64,000 nucleotides of DNA from contig JAOIVW010000007.1 of the NCBI GenBank assembly GCA_028224375.1, positions 58,275-122,274 on the forward strand. The letters are read 5' to 3'. Shown one piece after another: positions 20,514 to 29,384 of this stretch (position 1 is its first letter; the number at the start of each line of letters is the position of its first letter). The stretch is from Hellea sp. Lineage in GTDB: Bacteria; Pseudomonadota; Alphaproteobacteria; Caulobacterales; Maricaulaceae. The notes beneath the pieces were generated by a model. That model ran no database searches and had not been told where the DNA came from. It worked only from the letters and a program-made list of their open reading frames with translations. The position numbers were made by a program, and so were the translations under genes.

Positions 20514-20555
20514 TGTATATACATTGTTGACACATGTGTTTCTTTGAGATAACCA
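20514..20555 (+). promoter_or_regulatory. mazEF promoter with two palindromic operators
   Basis: TTGACA at 20527-20532 is followed after 17 bases by TAACCA, a weak -10. Two perfect 10-base palindromes flank and overlap the -35: TGTATATACA (20514-20523) and ACACATGTGT (20530-20539), with centres 16 bases apart. They are well placed for autorepression by the MazE/MazF complex. The functional reading is inferred from known autoregulation of the family. Confidence 0.6.
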
Positions 20556-20573
20556 CAGCTTAAGGAGTAAACA

Positions 20574-20819
20574 ATGAAAGCTGTAGTCAAAAAATGGGGA
20601 AACAGTGCGGCTGTTCGCTTGCCTGCGGCGATTATGGAGGCTGCCAATCTGAAGCTCGATCAAGAACTTGAGATTCATGAGGAGGATGGTGTCATCACGA
20701 TTAAGCCTCTGGAAAATGAAGAGGCATCTTTGGAAGCCCTTGTAGCCGCGATGACCGAAGAAAATATGCCCGATGATATGAGTTTTGACCCTGCTATTGG
20801 TGAAGAGTTTAATCTCTGA
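20574..20819 (+). CDS. mazE: MazE-type (AbrB-fold) antitoxin
   Basis: 81 residues with a typical swapped-hairpin AbrB/MazE DNA-binding N-terminus (VKKWGNSAAVRLPAAIMEAANLKLDQELEI) and an acidic, flexible C-terminal tail that would wrap the toxin. An AAGGAG Shine-Dalgarno is present. The stop TGA overlaps the toxin ATG by one base. It should neutralise the downstream endoribonuclease and repress its own promoter through the two palindromes upstream. Confidence 0.93.
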   Translation: MKAVVKKWGNSAAVRLPAAIMEAANLKLDQELEIHEEDGVITIKPLENEEASLEALVAAMTEENMPDDMSFDPAIGEEFNL

Positions 20820-21148
20820 TGGGCAACTCCTACGTTCCGGAGGCAGGCGATATTGTTTGGCTGCACTTCTCGCCTCAAGCTGGGCATGAGCAGGCGGGCC
20901 ACCGACCTGCGCTTGTGCTGTCACCTACAATTTACAACAAAAAGCGCGGTATGATGATATGCTGTCCTATGACAAGTAAAATCAAAGGTTATCCCTTTGA
21001 AGTCATCATAGGACATGAAAGCGCTGTTCTGTCCGACCAAGTCAAAAGCTTGGACTGGCGCGCCAGCAAGGCGAAACATAAAGGGGTTGTGAGCCCTGCG
21101 GAATTGCAGGCTGTAAGGGCGAAGATTAAAGTGCTATTGGGACTTTAA
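20819..21148 (+). CDS. mazF: MazF/PemK-type endoribonuclease toxin
   Basis: 109 residues of the MazF/PemK/ChpB fold: the N-terminal YVPEAGDIVWLHFSPQAGHEQAGHRPALVLSP segment holds the conserved GDIVW and G(H)RPALVLS motifs, followed by ICCPMTSKIKGYPFEV and DQVKSLDWR. Such toxins cut mRNA at short motifs; the catalytic Arg (RPA) and Thr/Ser (MTS) are present, so the toxin looks functional. Cleavage specificity cannot be read from the sequence. Confidence 0.94.
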   Translation: MGNSYVPEAGDIVWLHFSPQAGHEQAGHRPALVLSPTIYNKKRGMMICCPMTSKIKGYPFEVIIGHESAVLSDQVKSLDWRASKAKHKGVVSPAELQAVRAKIKVLLGL

Positions 21149-21229
21149 ATTTTAAACGTCTAAGCTTTATTTACGCCCGTTATTTAAGGTATTTATAAAA
21201 TCGCTCCTGAATTTGGGGGAGTGCATTGG

Positions 21230-21727
21230 ATGAAACAAATGAAATATGATGATGCGAGCTGGCATTCGGACGGTGAATTTCCTGAGGATTCCCCTGCGGA
21301 GTATGGGGGAACACACATTGCTTTGTTCATGAAATGGTGTTTCTTAAAAGGTTGGGCCTCTGATGAACATCTTTTAGACGCAGAAGATGACCTTAAGGAC
21401 GTCATTTCCAACAAGATGACTGCGACCGAGTTCTTTTTCAAATATTGTGATGGCAAGCTTACCCATGAAGACTTTAATGAAGAGGGTAATGATTTTGCCG
21501 AGGCTTATTATACAGAGAGCGAATTTTATCTGGCGGACTATGCAGAAGAGTTTTATGAGCAAATGTATATTGCCTCAGAGCAAGAGCACGATTTCACTAA
21601 ATTCTCGAAAATGGTAGAGAATCGTTATGAAGATTACTCAAAGCTCGGAAGCTTCTCTGGTGACGCATTAGGAGATATGGCTAGGACAAAGTCAGACCAA
21701 ACACCGTGGTGGAAATTTTGGAATTAA
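21230..21727 (+). CDS. Uncharacterised acidic protein (DUF7832-like)
   Basis: 165 residues, strongly acidic and aromatic. The opening MKYDDASWHSDGEFPEDSPAEYGGTHIALFMKWC resembles a family of small bacterial proteins (DUF7832-type, by memory only) often found near toxin or immunity genes. No signal peptide or membrane segment is seen. A GTG at 21221 is possible, but the ATG at 21230 is better placed after GGGGGAG. It is convergent with erpA and lies just after mazEF. Function unknown. Confidence 0.7.
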   Translation: MKQMKYDDASWHSDGEFPEDSPAEYGGTHIALFMKWCFLKGWASDEHLLDAEDDLKDVISNKMTATEFFFKYCDGKLTHEDFNEEGNDFAEAYYTESEFYLADYAEEFYEQMYIASEQEHDFTKFSKMVENRYEDYSKLGSFSGDALGDMARTKSDQTPWWKFWN

Positions 21728-21730
21728 TAG

Positions 21731-22069
21731 CTAAACGCTAAAGCTCGTGCCGCAGCCACAGCCTGCCGTGGCGTTTGGATTATGTATCTTAAACGCCGAG
21801 CCAATCAGCTCATTTGTGTAGTCAATCTCTGAGCCTTCGAGAAATTCGAGGCTCATATCGTCAATCACGACTTTTGCGCCGTCGCGTTCGATTACCAGAT
21901 CATCGGCGTTAGGCGCGTCGGCGAAGTCGAACTTATATTGAAAGCCTGAACAGCCGCCGCCTTCGACCGCGACGCGCAGATATTTATCAACGCCTTGCTT
22001 GGCCATGATGACGTTGATTTGCTTGGCCGCATTGGCCGAGAGGGAAACTTGTGTGGCGGTTTGTGTCAT
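21731..22069 (-). CDS. erpA: A-type iron-sulfur cluster insertion protein ErpA
   Basis: A 112-residue A-type carrier that delivers Fe-S clusters to apoproteins. The three conserved cysteines are in GGGCSGFQY and the C-terminal GCGCGTSF. Its length and the acidic DDLVIERDGAKVVIDDMSLEFLEG block fit ErpA/IscA. Biotin synthase, an Fe-S enzyme, is nearby, but no operon link exists. The upstream promoter predicts a leaderless transcript (see the promoter entry). Confidence 0.93.
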   Translation of the reverse strand: MTQTATQVSLSANAAKQINVIMAKQGVDKYLRVAVEGGGCSGFQYKFDFADAPNADDLVIERDGAKVVIDDMSLEFLEGSEIDYTNELIGSAFKIHNPNATAGCGCGTSFSV

Positions 22070-22075
22070 AAGCTC

Positions 22076-22103
22076 TATATAGGGGCAAGATTCGGTTTAT
22101 CAA
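22076..22103 (-). promoter_or_regulatory. Candidate erpA promoter giving a leaderless mRNA
   Basis: On the minus strand, TTGATA (22103-22098), a 16-base spacer and TATATA (22081-22076). Transcription would begin about seven bases further on, at the A of the erpA start codon (22069), and no Shine-Dalgarno exists ahead of that ATG. The element also overlaps the short erpA/dgt intergenic space. Confidence 0.5.
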
Positions 22104-22114
22104 AGGCTTATACC

Positions 22115-23305
22115 ATGGGTAAATTCCCTGCCATTCGCGAGCGCGCCATATACGCGTCTGATCCGGTCAAGTGCCGCGGGCGGCGTATCGCCCAGCCCAG
22201 CGGGTCAGAGCGTAGCCCGTTTCAGCGCGATAAAGACCGTATCATTCACTCCTCCGCCTTTCGCCGCCTTAAGGGTAAGACGCAGGTTTTCGTTGCCCAT
22301 GAAGGTGATTATTACCGCACACGCTTAACGCATAGCCTTGAAGTCTCGCAAATTGCGCGGTCAATCTCGCGGGTTTTGGGACTAGATGAGGATTTGGCAG
22401 AATGCCTCGCGCTCGCCCATGACCTTGGCCATCCGCCTTTCGGTCATTCCGGCGAGGATGCGCTTCATAAAGGCATGGAGCCCTATGGCGGATTTGATCA
22501 CAACGCCAATACGCTACGCATTGTTGAGCATCTGGAAGGGCGCTACGCCGAATTTGATGGGCTGAATCTGACGTGGGAAACGCTGGAAGGTATCGCCAAG
22601 CATAATGGTCCTGTGATTAAGACCGAGGCCGATAAAGCTGCGCTGCCATGGGCCTTGCGCGACCTAACCGATTGGGAAGGGCTCAAGCTTGATACTTTTG
22701 CGGGGCCTGAGGCGCAGGTCGCGGCACTTGCAGATGATATTGCTTATAACAACCACGATATTGATGACGGTTTGCGCGCGGGGCTGTTCTCTGTCGCGGA
22801 TATTTGCGAGGTGCCGATGGTCGGCGAAGCCTTTGCCGATGTGCGCCGCCGCTATCCCGATATTTCTGAAGATCGCCTCATCCACGAAGCTGTGCGCGAT
22901 ATGATTGGCTATATGGTGGCTGATGTGCTGGCTGAGACGCGCCGCCGCTTGGCTGAGGCTAATCCCAAGAGCGCAGATGATATTCGTCAGCTCGATCATT
23001 CTATTTGCGAATTTTCCGAAGAGTTTCGCGCCAAAGAAACGCCTCTGCGTAAGTTCCTGTTCGATAACATGTATCGTCATTACAAGGTCAACCGCATGAT
23101 GGGGCAGGCGAGTCGTGTTGTGCGAGAACTGTTTGATTTATTTATTGAAGACCCGTCACTCCTGCCCACAACGCAGCGCCTGAAATGTAACGGCCCTAAG
23201 ACGGAACAGACCGCGCGTGTCGTCTGTGACTACATTGCGGGGATGACGGATAGCTTTGCCATTAACGAGCATAAGAAGCTATTTTCAGTGTCAGGCTATC
23301 TGTAA
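22115..23305 (+). CDS. dGTP triphosphohydrolase-like protein (HD superfamily)
   Basis: 396 residues. HD-domain metal ligands are seen in RLTHSLEVSQIAR, LALAHDLGHPPFGHSGEDAL and later DDIAYNNHDIDDGL. Family blocks SERSPFQRDKDRIIHSSAFRRLKGKTQVF and NEHKKLFSVSGYL are characteristic of deoxyguanosinetriphosphate triphosphohydrolase-like (dgt type 2) proteins, which hydrolyse dNTPs to nucleoside and triphosphate. The ATG at 22115 removes a 40-codon antisense extension into erpA. The pairing with divergent erpA is common in alphaproteobacteria. Confidence 0.93.
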   Translation: MGKFPAIRERAIYASDPVKCRGRRIAQPSGSERSPFQRDKDRIIHSSAFRRLKGKTQVFVAHEGDYYRTRLTHSLEVSQIARSISRVLGLDEDLAECLALAHDLGHPPFGHSGEDALHKGMEPYGGFDHNANTLRIVEHLEGRYAEFDGLNLTWETLEGIAKHNGPVIKTEADKAALPWALRDLTDWEGLKLDTFAGPEAQVAALADDIAYNNHDIDDGLRAGLFSVADICEVPMVGEAFADVRRRYPDISEDRLIHEAVRDMIGYMVADVLAETRRRLAEANPKSADDIRQLDHSICEFSEEFRAKETPLRKFLFDNMYRHYKVNRMMGQASRVVRELFDLFIEDPSLLPTTQRLKCNGPKTEQTARVVCDYIAGMTDSFAINEHKKLFSVSGYL

Positions 23306-23419
23306 ACATAGATTGTAAATATCCGTTAACCATTCATACCTAAATTCGCCGTATTACTGTATAAACAGAGGCGCGAATCGGTGCTGGCCTTAACGCCTGC
23401 GCATATTTGCAAGGACAAG

Positions 23420-24196
23420 ATGATGAATAACGACAATGACATATTCTCTGCTGCAGGAAATGCAGATGAAGAGCTCACACCTTTTGATGTAAGGGACAGT
23501 TCTGGCCGTGCCGGCGTTATAAAGCTGGCCTTGGGCTTTGGCTTCCTGCTGCTATTAGCGATTATCATTCTGAGAGTTTATCAACCCGGCACGCGTGACC
23601 GTGACGCGCCGCCAAAAATTCTTGCGGATAACACACCGTTTAAAGTCGAACCTGAAGATGCGGGCGGTGTTGAGACGCCTGATCAAGATAAGACTGTCTA
23701 TGAGGTCATGGACGGAAATACGCCTAATGAAACAGTCACGCCAAAAGCCGGAGCAGAAGTTCCGATTGAGCTGCCTAAAGCGGCGAATATCAAGGTTGAT
23801 CCAGCACCGAACAAACCAGCTGTAACCAAACCTGCCGCGCCAGCACCTAAGCCTCAAGCCGCTAACCCGTCAGGCAGTATAAAAGCTGCAGGGCCGGGGT
23901 ATATTAAAAGCGCGCCTGCAAGCACGCCCGTTCGTACGGGTAATGGCGATTACGTCGTTCAAGTGGCCTCTGTAAGATCAGCCGCAGCCGCTCAGGAAAT
24001 TTGGAATAAAACAGAAGTAAAATTCAGCGATGTCATTAATTCCCAGATGTATGCTGACATCAAATTTGCAGATCTAGCAGAGAAGGGCGTTTATTACCGC
24101 CTTCGCGTTGCGGGTCTGGCCGATAAAACTGCAGCGAATGCCCTGTGCAGTAATTTCAAAGCCCGCGGTCAAGCCTGCTTTGTGACCCGGAAATAA
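23420..24196 (+). CDS. SPOR-domain inner-membrane protein
   Basis: 258 residues. It has a cytoplasmic N-terminus, one membrane helix (LALGFGFLLLLAIIILRVY), a long Pro/Ala/Lys-rich periplasmic linker and a C-terminal SPOR domain (YVVQVASVRSAAAAQEIW...YYRLRVAGLADKTAANALCSNFKARGQACFV) that binds denuded glycan at the septum. Such proteins take part in division or peptidoglycan remodelling. It starts an apparent operon with nagZ-scpA-scpB-tatABC; only one base separates its stop from the nagZ start. Confidence 0.9.
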   Translation: MMNNDNDIFSAAGNADEELTPFDVRDSSGRAGVIKLALGFGFLLLLAIIILRVYQPGTRDRDAPPKILADNTPFKVEPEDAGGVETPDQDKTVYEVMDGNTPNETVTPKAGAEVPIELPKAANIKVDPAPNKPAVTKPAAPAPKPQAANPSGSIKAAGPGYIKSAPASTPVRTGNGDYVVQVASVRSAAAAQEIWNKTEVKFSDVINSQMYADIKFADLAEKGVYYRLRVAGLADKTAANALCSNFKARGQACFVTRK

Positions 24197-24197
24197 T

Positions 24198-25241
24198 GTG
24201 AGCGAACTGGCTGTCATTCTAGGTCTTTCGGGGCCCAAGCTGACAGCGGCTGAGCGAGTCTTTTTCCGCGATGCAAATCCATGGGGTTTTATCCTTTTCT
24301 CGCGCAATGTTGAAAGCCCAGACCAGCTTCGCCGCTTAACCTCAGACCTGCGCGAGACTGTGGGACGCAACTGCTTGATATTTGTTGATCAAGAGGGCGG
24401 CCGCGTTCAAAGGCTGCGCGCCCCGCATTGGCGAAAGTTTCCGTCAGGGGCCGCCTTTCAGCATTTATATGCGAAAGAGAGATGGCTGGGCATACGCGCA
24501 GCTTATCTCTCCTACCGCCTGATTGCTGATGATTTGCGCAAAGTTGGCATCACGGCGGATTGCGCGCCGGTGCTGGATTTACCGCAAAAGTCAGCCGACC
24601 CTATCATCTCGGACCGCGCTTTTGGCGTGAAGCCAGTGCCGATTATAGATATTGCACATGCGGCTATGGCAGGCCTGATGTGCGGCGGCGTTGCGCCTGT
24701 GGTAAAGCATATTCCAGGGCACGGGCGGGCGACTGTTGACAGTCACAAAGAGCTTCCGCGTATCAAGACAAGTCGCAAAACCCTTGAAAACTCAGACTTT
24801 ATTCCGTTTCGCGCTTTATCCGACGCGCCTATGGCGATGACCGCGCATGCCGTCTATGAGTGTAATTCTCGGTCAGCCGTCACAGTCTCAAAAAGGTCCA
24901 TGACCGAGCTTGTTCGCGCAGCGATAGGGTTTAATGGGCTTGTGATGAGTGATGATTTGGACATGAAAGCCTTGAAGGGTAATTTAACCCGTAAGACGGA
25001 GCGTGCGCTCGCGGCGGGATGCGATATTGCTTTGCAATGCTCTGGGCAGCTTCCGGCCATGGTCGAGGTGGCCAAAGGAGCCGTTAAACTTGAAGGCCGA
25101 CCTAAACGCCGCTCTATCGTGGCGGAATATTGCGCTGAACATATTACGCCTTTCGACCGCGAAGCTGCGGAACATGAGTTTGATAACTTGCTGTCTCGCG
25201 TGCCTTATCTGAAACCTACAGCTGCGAGGCTTGCGGGATGA
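24198..25241 (+). CDS. nagZ: Beta-N-acetylhexosaminidase (peptidoglycan recycling)
   Basis: A 347-residue GH3 enzyme removing GlcNAc from anhydro-muropeptides in the cytoplasm. Diagnostic motifs are FVDQEGGRVQRL (62-73), KHIPGHG...DSHKELP (the His/Asp acid-base dyad loop) and GLVMSDDLDMKAL (nucleophile Asp). The start is GTG at 24198, because the overlapping ATG reads into a stop. Its stop overlaps scpA by four bases. Shorter and simpler than GH3 beta-glucosidases, as expected for NagZ. Confidence 0.94.
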   Translation: MSELAVILGLSGPKLTAAERVFFRDANPWGFILFSRNVESPDQLRRLTSDLRETVGRNCLIFVDQEGGRVQRLRAPHWRKFPSGAAFQHLYAKERWLGIRAAYLSYRLIADDLRKVGITADCAPVLDLPQKSADPIISDRAFGVKPVPIIDIAHAAMAGLMCGGVAPVVKHIPGHGRATVDSHKELPRIKTSRKTLENSDFIPFRALSDAPMAMTAHAVYECNSRSAVTVSKRSMTELVRAAIGFNGLVMSDDLDMKALKGNLTRKTERALAAGCDIALQCSGQLPAMVEVAKGAVKLEGRPKRRSIVAEYCAEHITPFDREAAEHEFDNLLSRVPYLKPTAARLAG

Positions 25242-26068
25242 TTGACGATTTTCAGGAAGACTTAAAGTTCGAGGCCGCCGATAATGCGGCTGATGACGGC
25301 GAGGGACTGCTTCTCGATATTGATGGCTATGAGGGCCCTCTACACCTATTGTTGGAGTTAGCGCGAAAGCAAAAAGTCGACTTGGCACGTATTTCAATCC
25401 TTGAACTGGCCGAGCAGTATATTGCTTTCATCAAATCTGCGCAGGATTTGCGGATTGAATTGGCGGCAGATTATCTGGTGATGGCCTCATGGCTCGCTTA
25501 TCTGAAATCGCGCCTGATATTGCCCAAGGATGGTGATGAAGAGCTGATGCCTGAGGCTGATGAGTTAGCCGCGCATTTGGCGTTTAGATTGCAACGCTTG
25601 GAGGCGATGCGCCGTGCCTCTGCTGGATTGTTCCGCCTGCCGCAAGAGGGCCAAGCTGTATTCAAGCGCGGTATGCCCGAAGGTTTGCGTTCTCGCACCA
25701 CGCCGCTTTGGAATGCTGAAATCTTCGATATTCTCCAAGCTTACGGAAATTCGCGCTCCCGCTCTGGGATTAAAAACCATAAATTGCCTAAGCCTTTAGT
25801 CTTAAGTCTTGAAGGCGCGCGCACCCGGTTAAGGCGCGCGATTATGGCTCTGTCTAGCGGCGGCGATGATTGGACATCACTTGATAGCCTGCTGCCGGCT
25901 GAAGATGAATTTGAAGACGATATCCCGCTTGAATCTATCAAGGCCAGCTCATTACTAGCTAGCTTGGAGCTGACAAAAGAAGGGCATATGGAGTTGCGCC
26001 AAACAGGGGCTTTTACCCCTATTTTTGTGCGCGCCGCTAATCGCAATGTTGATGAGGACACATCATGA
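25238..26068 (+). CDS. scpA: Segregation and condensation protein A
   Basis: 276-residue kleisin that bridges the SMC dimer in chromosome condensation. The N-terminal helix block GYEGPLHLLLELARKQKVDLARISILELAEQYIAFI is diagnostic, followed by AADYLVMASWLAYLKSRLILP. An Asp/Glu-rich N-terminal extension of about 25 residues precedes it. It is coupled by overlaps to nagZ and scpB. Confidence 0.94.
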   Translation: MIDDFQEDLKFEAADNAADDGEGLLLDIDGYEGPLHLLLELARKQKVDLARISILELAEQYIAFIKSAQDLRIELAADYLVMASWLAYLKSRLILPKDGDEELMPEADELAAHLAFRLQRLEAMRRASAGLFRLPQEGQAVFKRGMPEGLRSRTTPLWNAEIFDILQAYGNSRSRSGIKNHKLPKPLVLSLEGARTRLRRAIMALSSGGDDWTSLDSLLPAEDEFEDDIPLESIKASSLLASLELTKEGHMELRQTGAFTPIFVRAANRNVDEDTS

Positions 26069-26814
26069 GTGAAGACCGCGTAGAAAAAGCTGCCGAAGGC
26101 ATTGAAAGCTCCGTTGTGAGCTTGACCGCAAGATTGCAAAGCGCTCCTGATGGGGAGGCGATGGAAGCGGATTTGCGTTTGCTTGAAGCCTTGCTGTTTG
26201 CCGCCGTGGAACCGATTGATACGCAGACATTGCGTGAACGCTTACCTGAGGAGGCGGATGTCGGGGCTTTACTGGCCCGTTTGGCGCGGGATTATGCCGG
26301 GCGAGGCGTCAATTTGGTGCGCGTGGCGGATCGCTGGCGTTTTCAGACAGCCATCGATTTAGAGCCGCATCTGACGGATATTAAAGAAGCGCCGCGCAAA
26401 CTCTCTAAGGCTGCGCTCGAAACCCTCGCCATTATTGCTTATCACCAACCCGTAACGCGGGCTGAGATAGAGGATGTGCGCGGTGTTGCTGTCTCTAAAG
26501 GCACGATTGATGTTTTGATGGAGCTGGGTTGGGTACGACTTAGAGGCCGTCGCCGCACACCGGGCCGTCCTGTCACTTACGGATCAACCGAAGCTTTTCT
26601 GGCGCATTTTAATCTTGAGGACATTTCAGACCTTCCAGGGCGTGATGATCTTAAAGCGGCGGGCCTGCTTGATCCGCGCCTGCCCAAAGACTTTGAAATG
26701 CCAGAACCGATGATGCCAGACTCTCTGACGGGTGATGAAGACCCGCTTGAGGAGGAAGAGGACGCCAATTTCTTTGAAGATTTCCTTGAAGAAGATGAGG
26801 GCGATAGGGCTTAG
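26065..26814 (+). CDS. scpB: Segregation and condensation protein B
   Basis: 249 residues with two winged-helix domains (LRLLEALLFAAVEPIDTQTL... and LSKAALETLAIIAYHQPVTRAEIEDVRGVAVSKGTIDVLMELGWVRLRGRRRTPGRPVTYGSTEAFLAHF), which bind ScpA and support SMC function. The C-terminal 40 residues are extremely acidic. Four-base overlap with scpA. Confidence 0.95.
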   Translation: MSEDRVEKAAEGIESSVVSLTARLQSAPDGEAMEADLRLLEALLFAAVEPIDTQTLRERLPEEADVGALLARLARDYAGRGVNLVRVADRWRFQTAIDLEPHLTDIKEAPRKLSKAALETLAIIAYHQPVTRAEIEDVRGVAVSKGTIDVLMELGWVRLRGRRRTPGRPVTYGSTEAFLAHFNLEDISDLPGRDDLKAAGLLDPRLPKDFEMPEPMMPDSLTGDEDPLEEEEDANFFEDFLEEDEGDRA

Positions 26815-26894
26815 CTTTTATGCGAGGAGGCGTAATGCCTTCTTGAACCTGCGCGTCGGCAACGCTACATAGTAAGAGAATAAAGGAAAAGACT

Positions 26895-27113
26895 ATGGCT
26901 ATTGGACCTTGGCAAATTGCTATTATCCTCGTGATTGCGGTGCTTGTATTTGGTGGGCGCGGTAAAATCTCCGGTATTATGGGAGATTTTGGTAAAGGTA
27001 TTACGTCGTTCAAAAAAGGCCTGAAAGAGGGCGTTGATGAGATTAAAGACCCGGCGGATGACGCCGTTGATGTCACACCGCCAAAAGAAAAGACCAAAGT
27101 TAAAAAAGACTAA
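26895..27113 (+). CDS. tatA: Sec-independent (Tat) translocase subunit TatA
   Basis: 72 residues: a short N-terminal helix ([18 protein letters not shown]), then an amphipathic helix with the [15 protein letters not shown] motif typical of TatA, and a charged tail. TatA forms the pore for folded proteins. First of a tatABC set; tatB follows after 26 bases. Confidence 0.95.
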   Translation: MAIGPWQIAIILVIAVLVFGGRGKISGIMGDFGKGITSFKKGLKEGVDEIKDPADDAVDVTPPKEKTKVKKD

Positions 27114-27139
27114 TGGTTTTATACCTTTAGGGGTATTTC

Positions 27140-27466
27140 ATGATCCCTCAGTTTGGATTTGCTGAAATTGTTGTACTGGCGCTGCTCGCGATAATTGTCG
27201 TGGGCCCAAAAGACCTGCCCAAACTTATGCGTACCTTGGGCGGAATGATGGCCAAAGTTCGGGCCATGGGCCAAGAGTTTAAAGATGCTTTTGATGATAT
27301 GGACGCCGAAGATGAAATCGCGCAAATGCGCAAAGAAATCGAAGAGCTAAAGAATCTTGGGAAAATAGAAAACCTCGTGGGCGATGATGTCGCCAATGAA
27401 ATGCGCGAGCTTGATAGCGATTTGCGCAATGTCGCTGACATGTCCTCCCCCAAAGGCGATAGCTAA
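27140..27466 (+). CDS. tatB: Tat translocase subunit TatB
   Basis: 108 residues with the TatB N-terminal helix and hinge (GFAEIVVLALLAIIVVGPKDLPKLMRTLGGMMAKVRAM) and a long acidic amphipathic region (FKDAFDDMDAEDEIAQMRKEIEELKNL). It recognises twin-arginine substrates with TatC. Its TAA stop shares one base with the tatC ATG. Confidence 0.95.
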   Translation: MIPQFGFAEIVVLALLAIIVVGPKDLPKLMRTLGGMMAKVRAMGQEFKDAFDDMDAEDEIAQMRKEIEELKNLGKIENLVGDDVANEMRELDSDLRNVADMSSPKGDS

Positions 27467-28302
27467 TGGGCGAGACGAAACACATTGAGAGTGACGAGAT
27501 TGAAGAGAGCAAAGCGCCGCTCATGTCGCATTTGCTGGAACTTCGCTCACGCCTGATAAAGTCCGTTTTGGCTGTGACGGCGGGCTGCATCATTTGCCTG
27601 CCGTTTTTGAAGCAAATCATTGAGCTTTTGATGTGGCCCTTTAAGCTCGCCATAGTGCGGTATAATGCCAGCTTGGTTGAGAAGGGGCTTGAAACAGTCG
27701 ATTTAGGCCTGATTGCAACACATCCGCTTGAGACGTTTTTTGTAAAGTTAAAAATAGCCCTTTTTGGCGGGATTATTCTGGGCTTTCCTGTGATTGCGTA
27801 TCAGCTCTACCGTTTCGTGGCGCCGGGACTTTATAAAAGTGAACGCGGAGCCTTTCTGCCTTATCTAATTTTATCACCCTTGCTCTTTATTCTGGGCTCC
27901 TCATTAGTCTTCTTCTATGTCTTTCCTTACGTGATGCAATTTGCGCTCAACCAGCAATCTTTGACAGGCGGTGACCAAGTCGAATTGTTGACAAAAATCA
28001 GTGACTATTTGAAACTTGCGACGACATTGTTCTTGGCCTTTGGATTGTCATTTCAGCTTCCTGTGGTTTTAAGCCTGTTGGGCCGTGCAGGTATTGTGTC
28101 TGCTGCCGCTCTTAAAAAGTCCCGTAAATACGCATTGTTTGGGATTGCCGTCTTTGCCGCATTCGTAACGCCGCCTGACCCTATCACCCAAATTGTTTTG
28201 GGCTCAGCCATATATTTGCTTTATGAGGTGTCTATTTTGTCAGTCTCTTTACTGGAAAAGAAGGTCGAAGCCGGCGCTGTTGATGAGGCGCAAACGCCGT
28301 AA
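27466..28302 (+). CDS. tatC: Tat translocase subunit TatC
   Basis: A 278-residue, six-helix inner-membrane protein that binds the twin-arginine signal. Diagnostic segments are PLMSHLLELRSRLIKSV, THPLETFFVKLKIALFGGI, PVIAYQLYRFVAPGLYKSER and FVTPPDPITQI. Terminal gene of the scpAB-tatABC run. Confidence 0.96.
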   Translation: MGETKHIESDEIEESKAPLMSHLLELRSRLIKSVLAVTAGCIICLPFLKQIIELLMWPFKLAIVRYNASLVEKGLETVDLGLIATHPLETFFVKLKIALFGGIILGFPVIAYQLYRFVAPGLYKSERGAFLPYLILSPLLFILGSSLVFFYVFPYVMQFALNQQSLTGGDQVELLTKISDYLKLATTLFLAFGLSFQLPVVLSLLGRAGIVSAAALKKSRKYALFGIAVFAAFVTPPDPITQIVLGSAIYLLYEVSILSVSLLEKKVEAGAVDEAQTP

Positions 28303-28370
28303 AAATTAGTCAAATATTTACCATAGCCCTTCATTATCTCCTCGCAATTATACTTATGTGAGGGATTCCC

Positions 28371-29348
28371 ATGGCCGCAAAGCTAATTTTATCAACTGTC
28401 GCTGCGACTGCTCTAATGAGCGTGTCTGCATTTGCACAAGTTCAATCAACAGAAACAGATCCGCGTTTCATGCCCCGTGTTTACGGCAGCACAGCTGTGA
28501 CAGGGGTGGATTATTACGGACAGGGCGCAACACAAACGCAAGCGGGCACAGCTCAGGCCGTTACCCCTCAGCCGACAATTACATATGCTCAGCCTTCAAC
28601 GGCTATCCGCGTTGAAGCACCTGTCTCGCAAGGATTTCAAACCGTCATCGACGCGCCAATTACCTATTCGCAAGACGGTGTCGTTAAGGCTCAACATTTC
28701 AAGCAAGGTGATTTGTCACCTTCTGAATATAATGCCCTACTTGAAGAGGCAGATCGTATTCGCGCTTATCAAGTGAAGAATGACAATTACGGAACATCAA
28801 CTTATGGCACAACGAGTTATGGCTCTACGTCGTACGGCACAACGCCTCAGACAATAGAACTATTTGATACTGTTCCGGGCGAGACTGTCACATATGCAGC
28901 AACCACGCCTTATTCATCTCATGGGTCTACGCACTCATCATCAGCCCATGTCGTAGCTAAAGGTGATACGCTTTACAATATTTCCAAGCGCTATGCCGTT
29001 ACTGTTGATGGCTTGAAAACAGCCAATGCACTGGCAGATAACACGATTAGCTTAGGGCAAGTCCTCACTATTCCGGACGGGACAAGAATTGTTAGTCAGA
29101 ATACTTATGTCGCACCGCTGTCATATGTGAGTTCTAGTGAGCCTGCCACATTAGTTCGCGCCGTGGAGCCGATCTCGAGCTATTCAAATAATATCTATGC
29201 GGTTCTGCCCAAGGATACATTATATTCAATCTCGCGCAGTACATGTGTGAAGGTTGATGACCTCATTGCAGTCAACGGTATTGCCGACCCATCTAAGCTA
29301 AAGCCTGGTCAACGTCTCGTTATGCCATCTGGTCACTGCTTGAACTAA
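28371..29348 (+). CDS. Exported protein with two LysM peptidoglycan-binding domains
   Basis: 325 residues with a Sec signal peptide (cleavage after AFA, about residue 22). A Ser/Thr/Gln-rich middle contains a short imperfect Y-G-T/S-T-S repeat (28791-28850). Two LysM domains follow: HVVAKGDTLYNISKRYAVTVDGLKTAN...LGQVLTIP and YAVLPKDTLYSISRSTCVKVDDLIAVNG...LKPGQRLVMP. It is probably a periplasmic cell-wall binding protein. It lacks a peptidase domain, so it is not an NlpD-type activator with LytM. Confidence 0.85.
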   Translation: MAAKLILSTVAATALMSVSAFAQVQSTETDPRFMPRVYGSTAVTGVDYYGQGATQTQAGTAQAVTPQPTITYAQPSTAIRVEAPVSQGFQTVIDAPITYSQDGVVKAQHFKQGDLSPSEYNALLEEADRIRAYQVKNDNYGTSTYGTTSYGSTSYGTTPQTIELFDTVPGETVTYAATTPYSSHGSTHSSSAHVVAKGDTLYNISKRYAVTVDGLKTANALADNTISLGQVLTIPDGTRIVSQNTYVAPLSYVSSSEPATLVRAVEPISSYSNNIYAVLPKDTLYSISRSTCVKVDDLIAVNGIADPSKLKPGQRLVMPSGHCLN

Positions 29349-29384
29349 TTTGTAGCGGCCTAGCTAATTTTACGGTCTTAGCCG

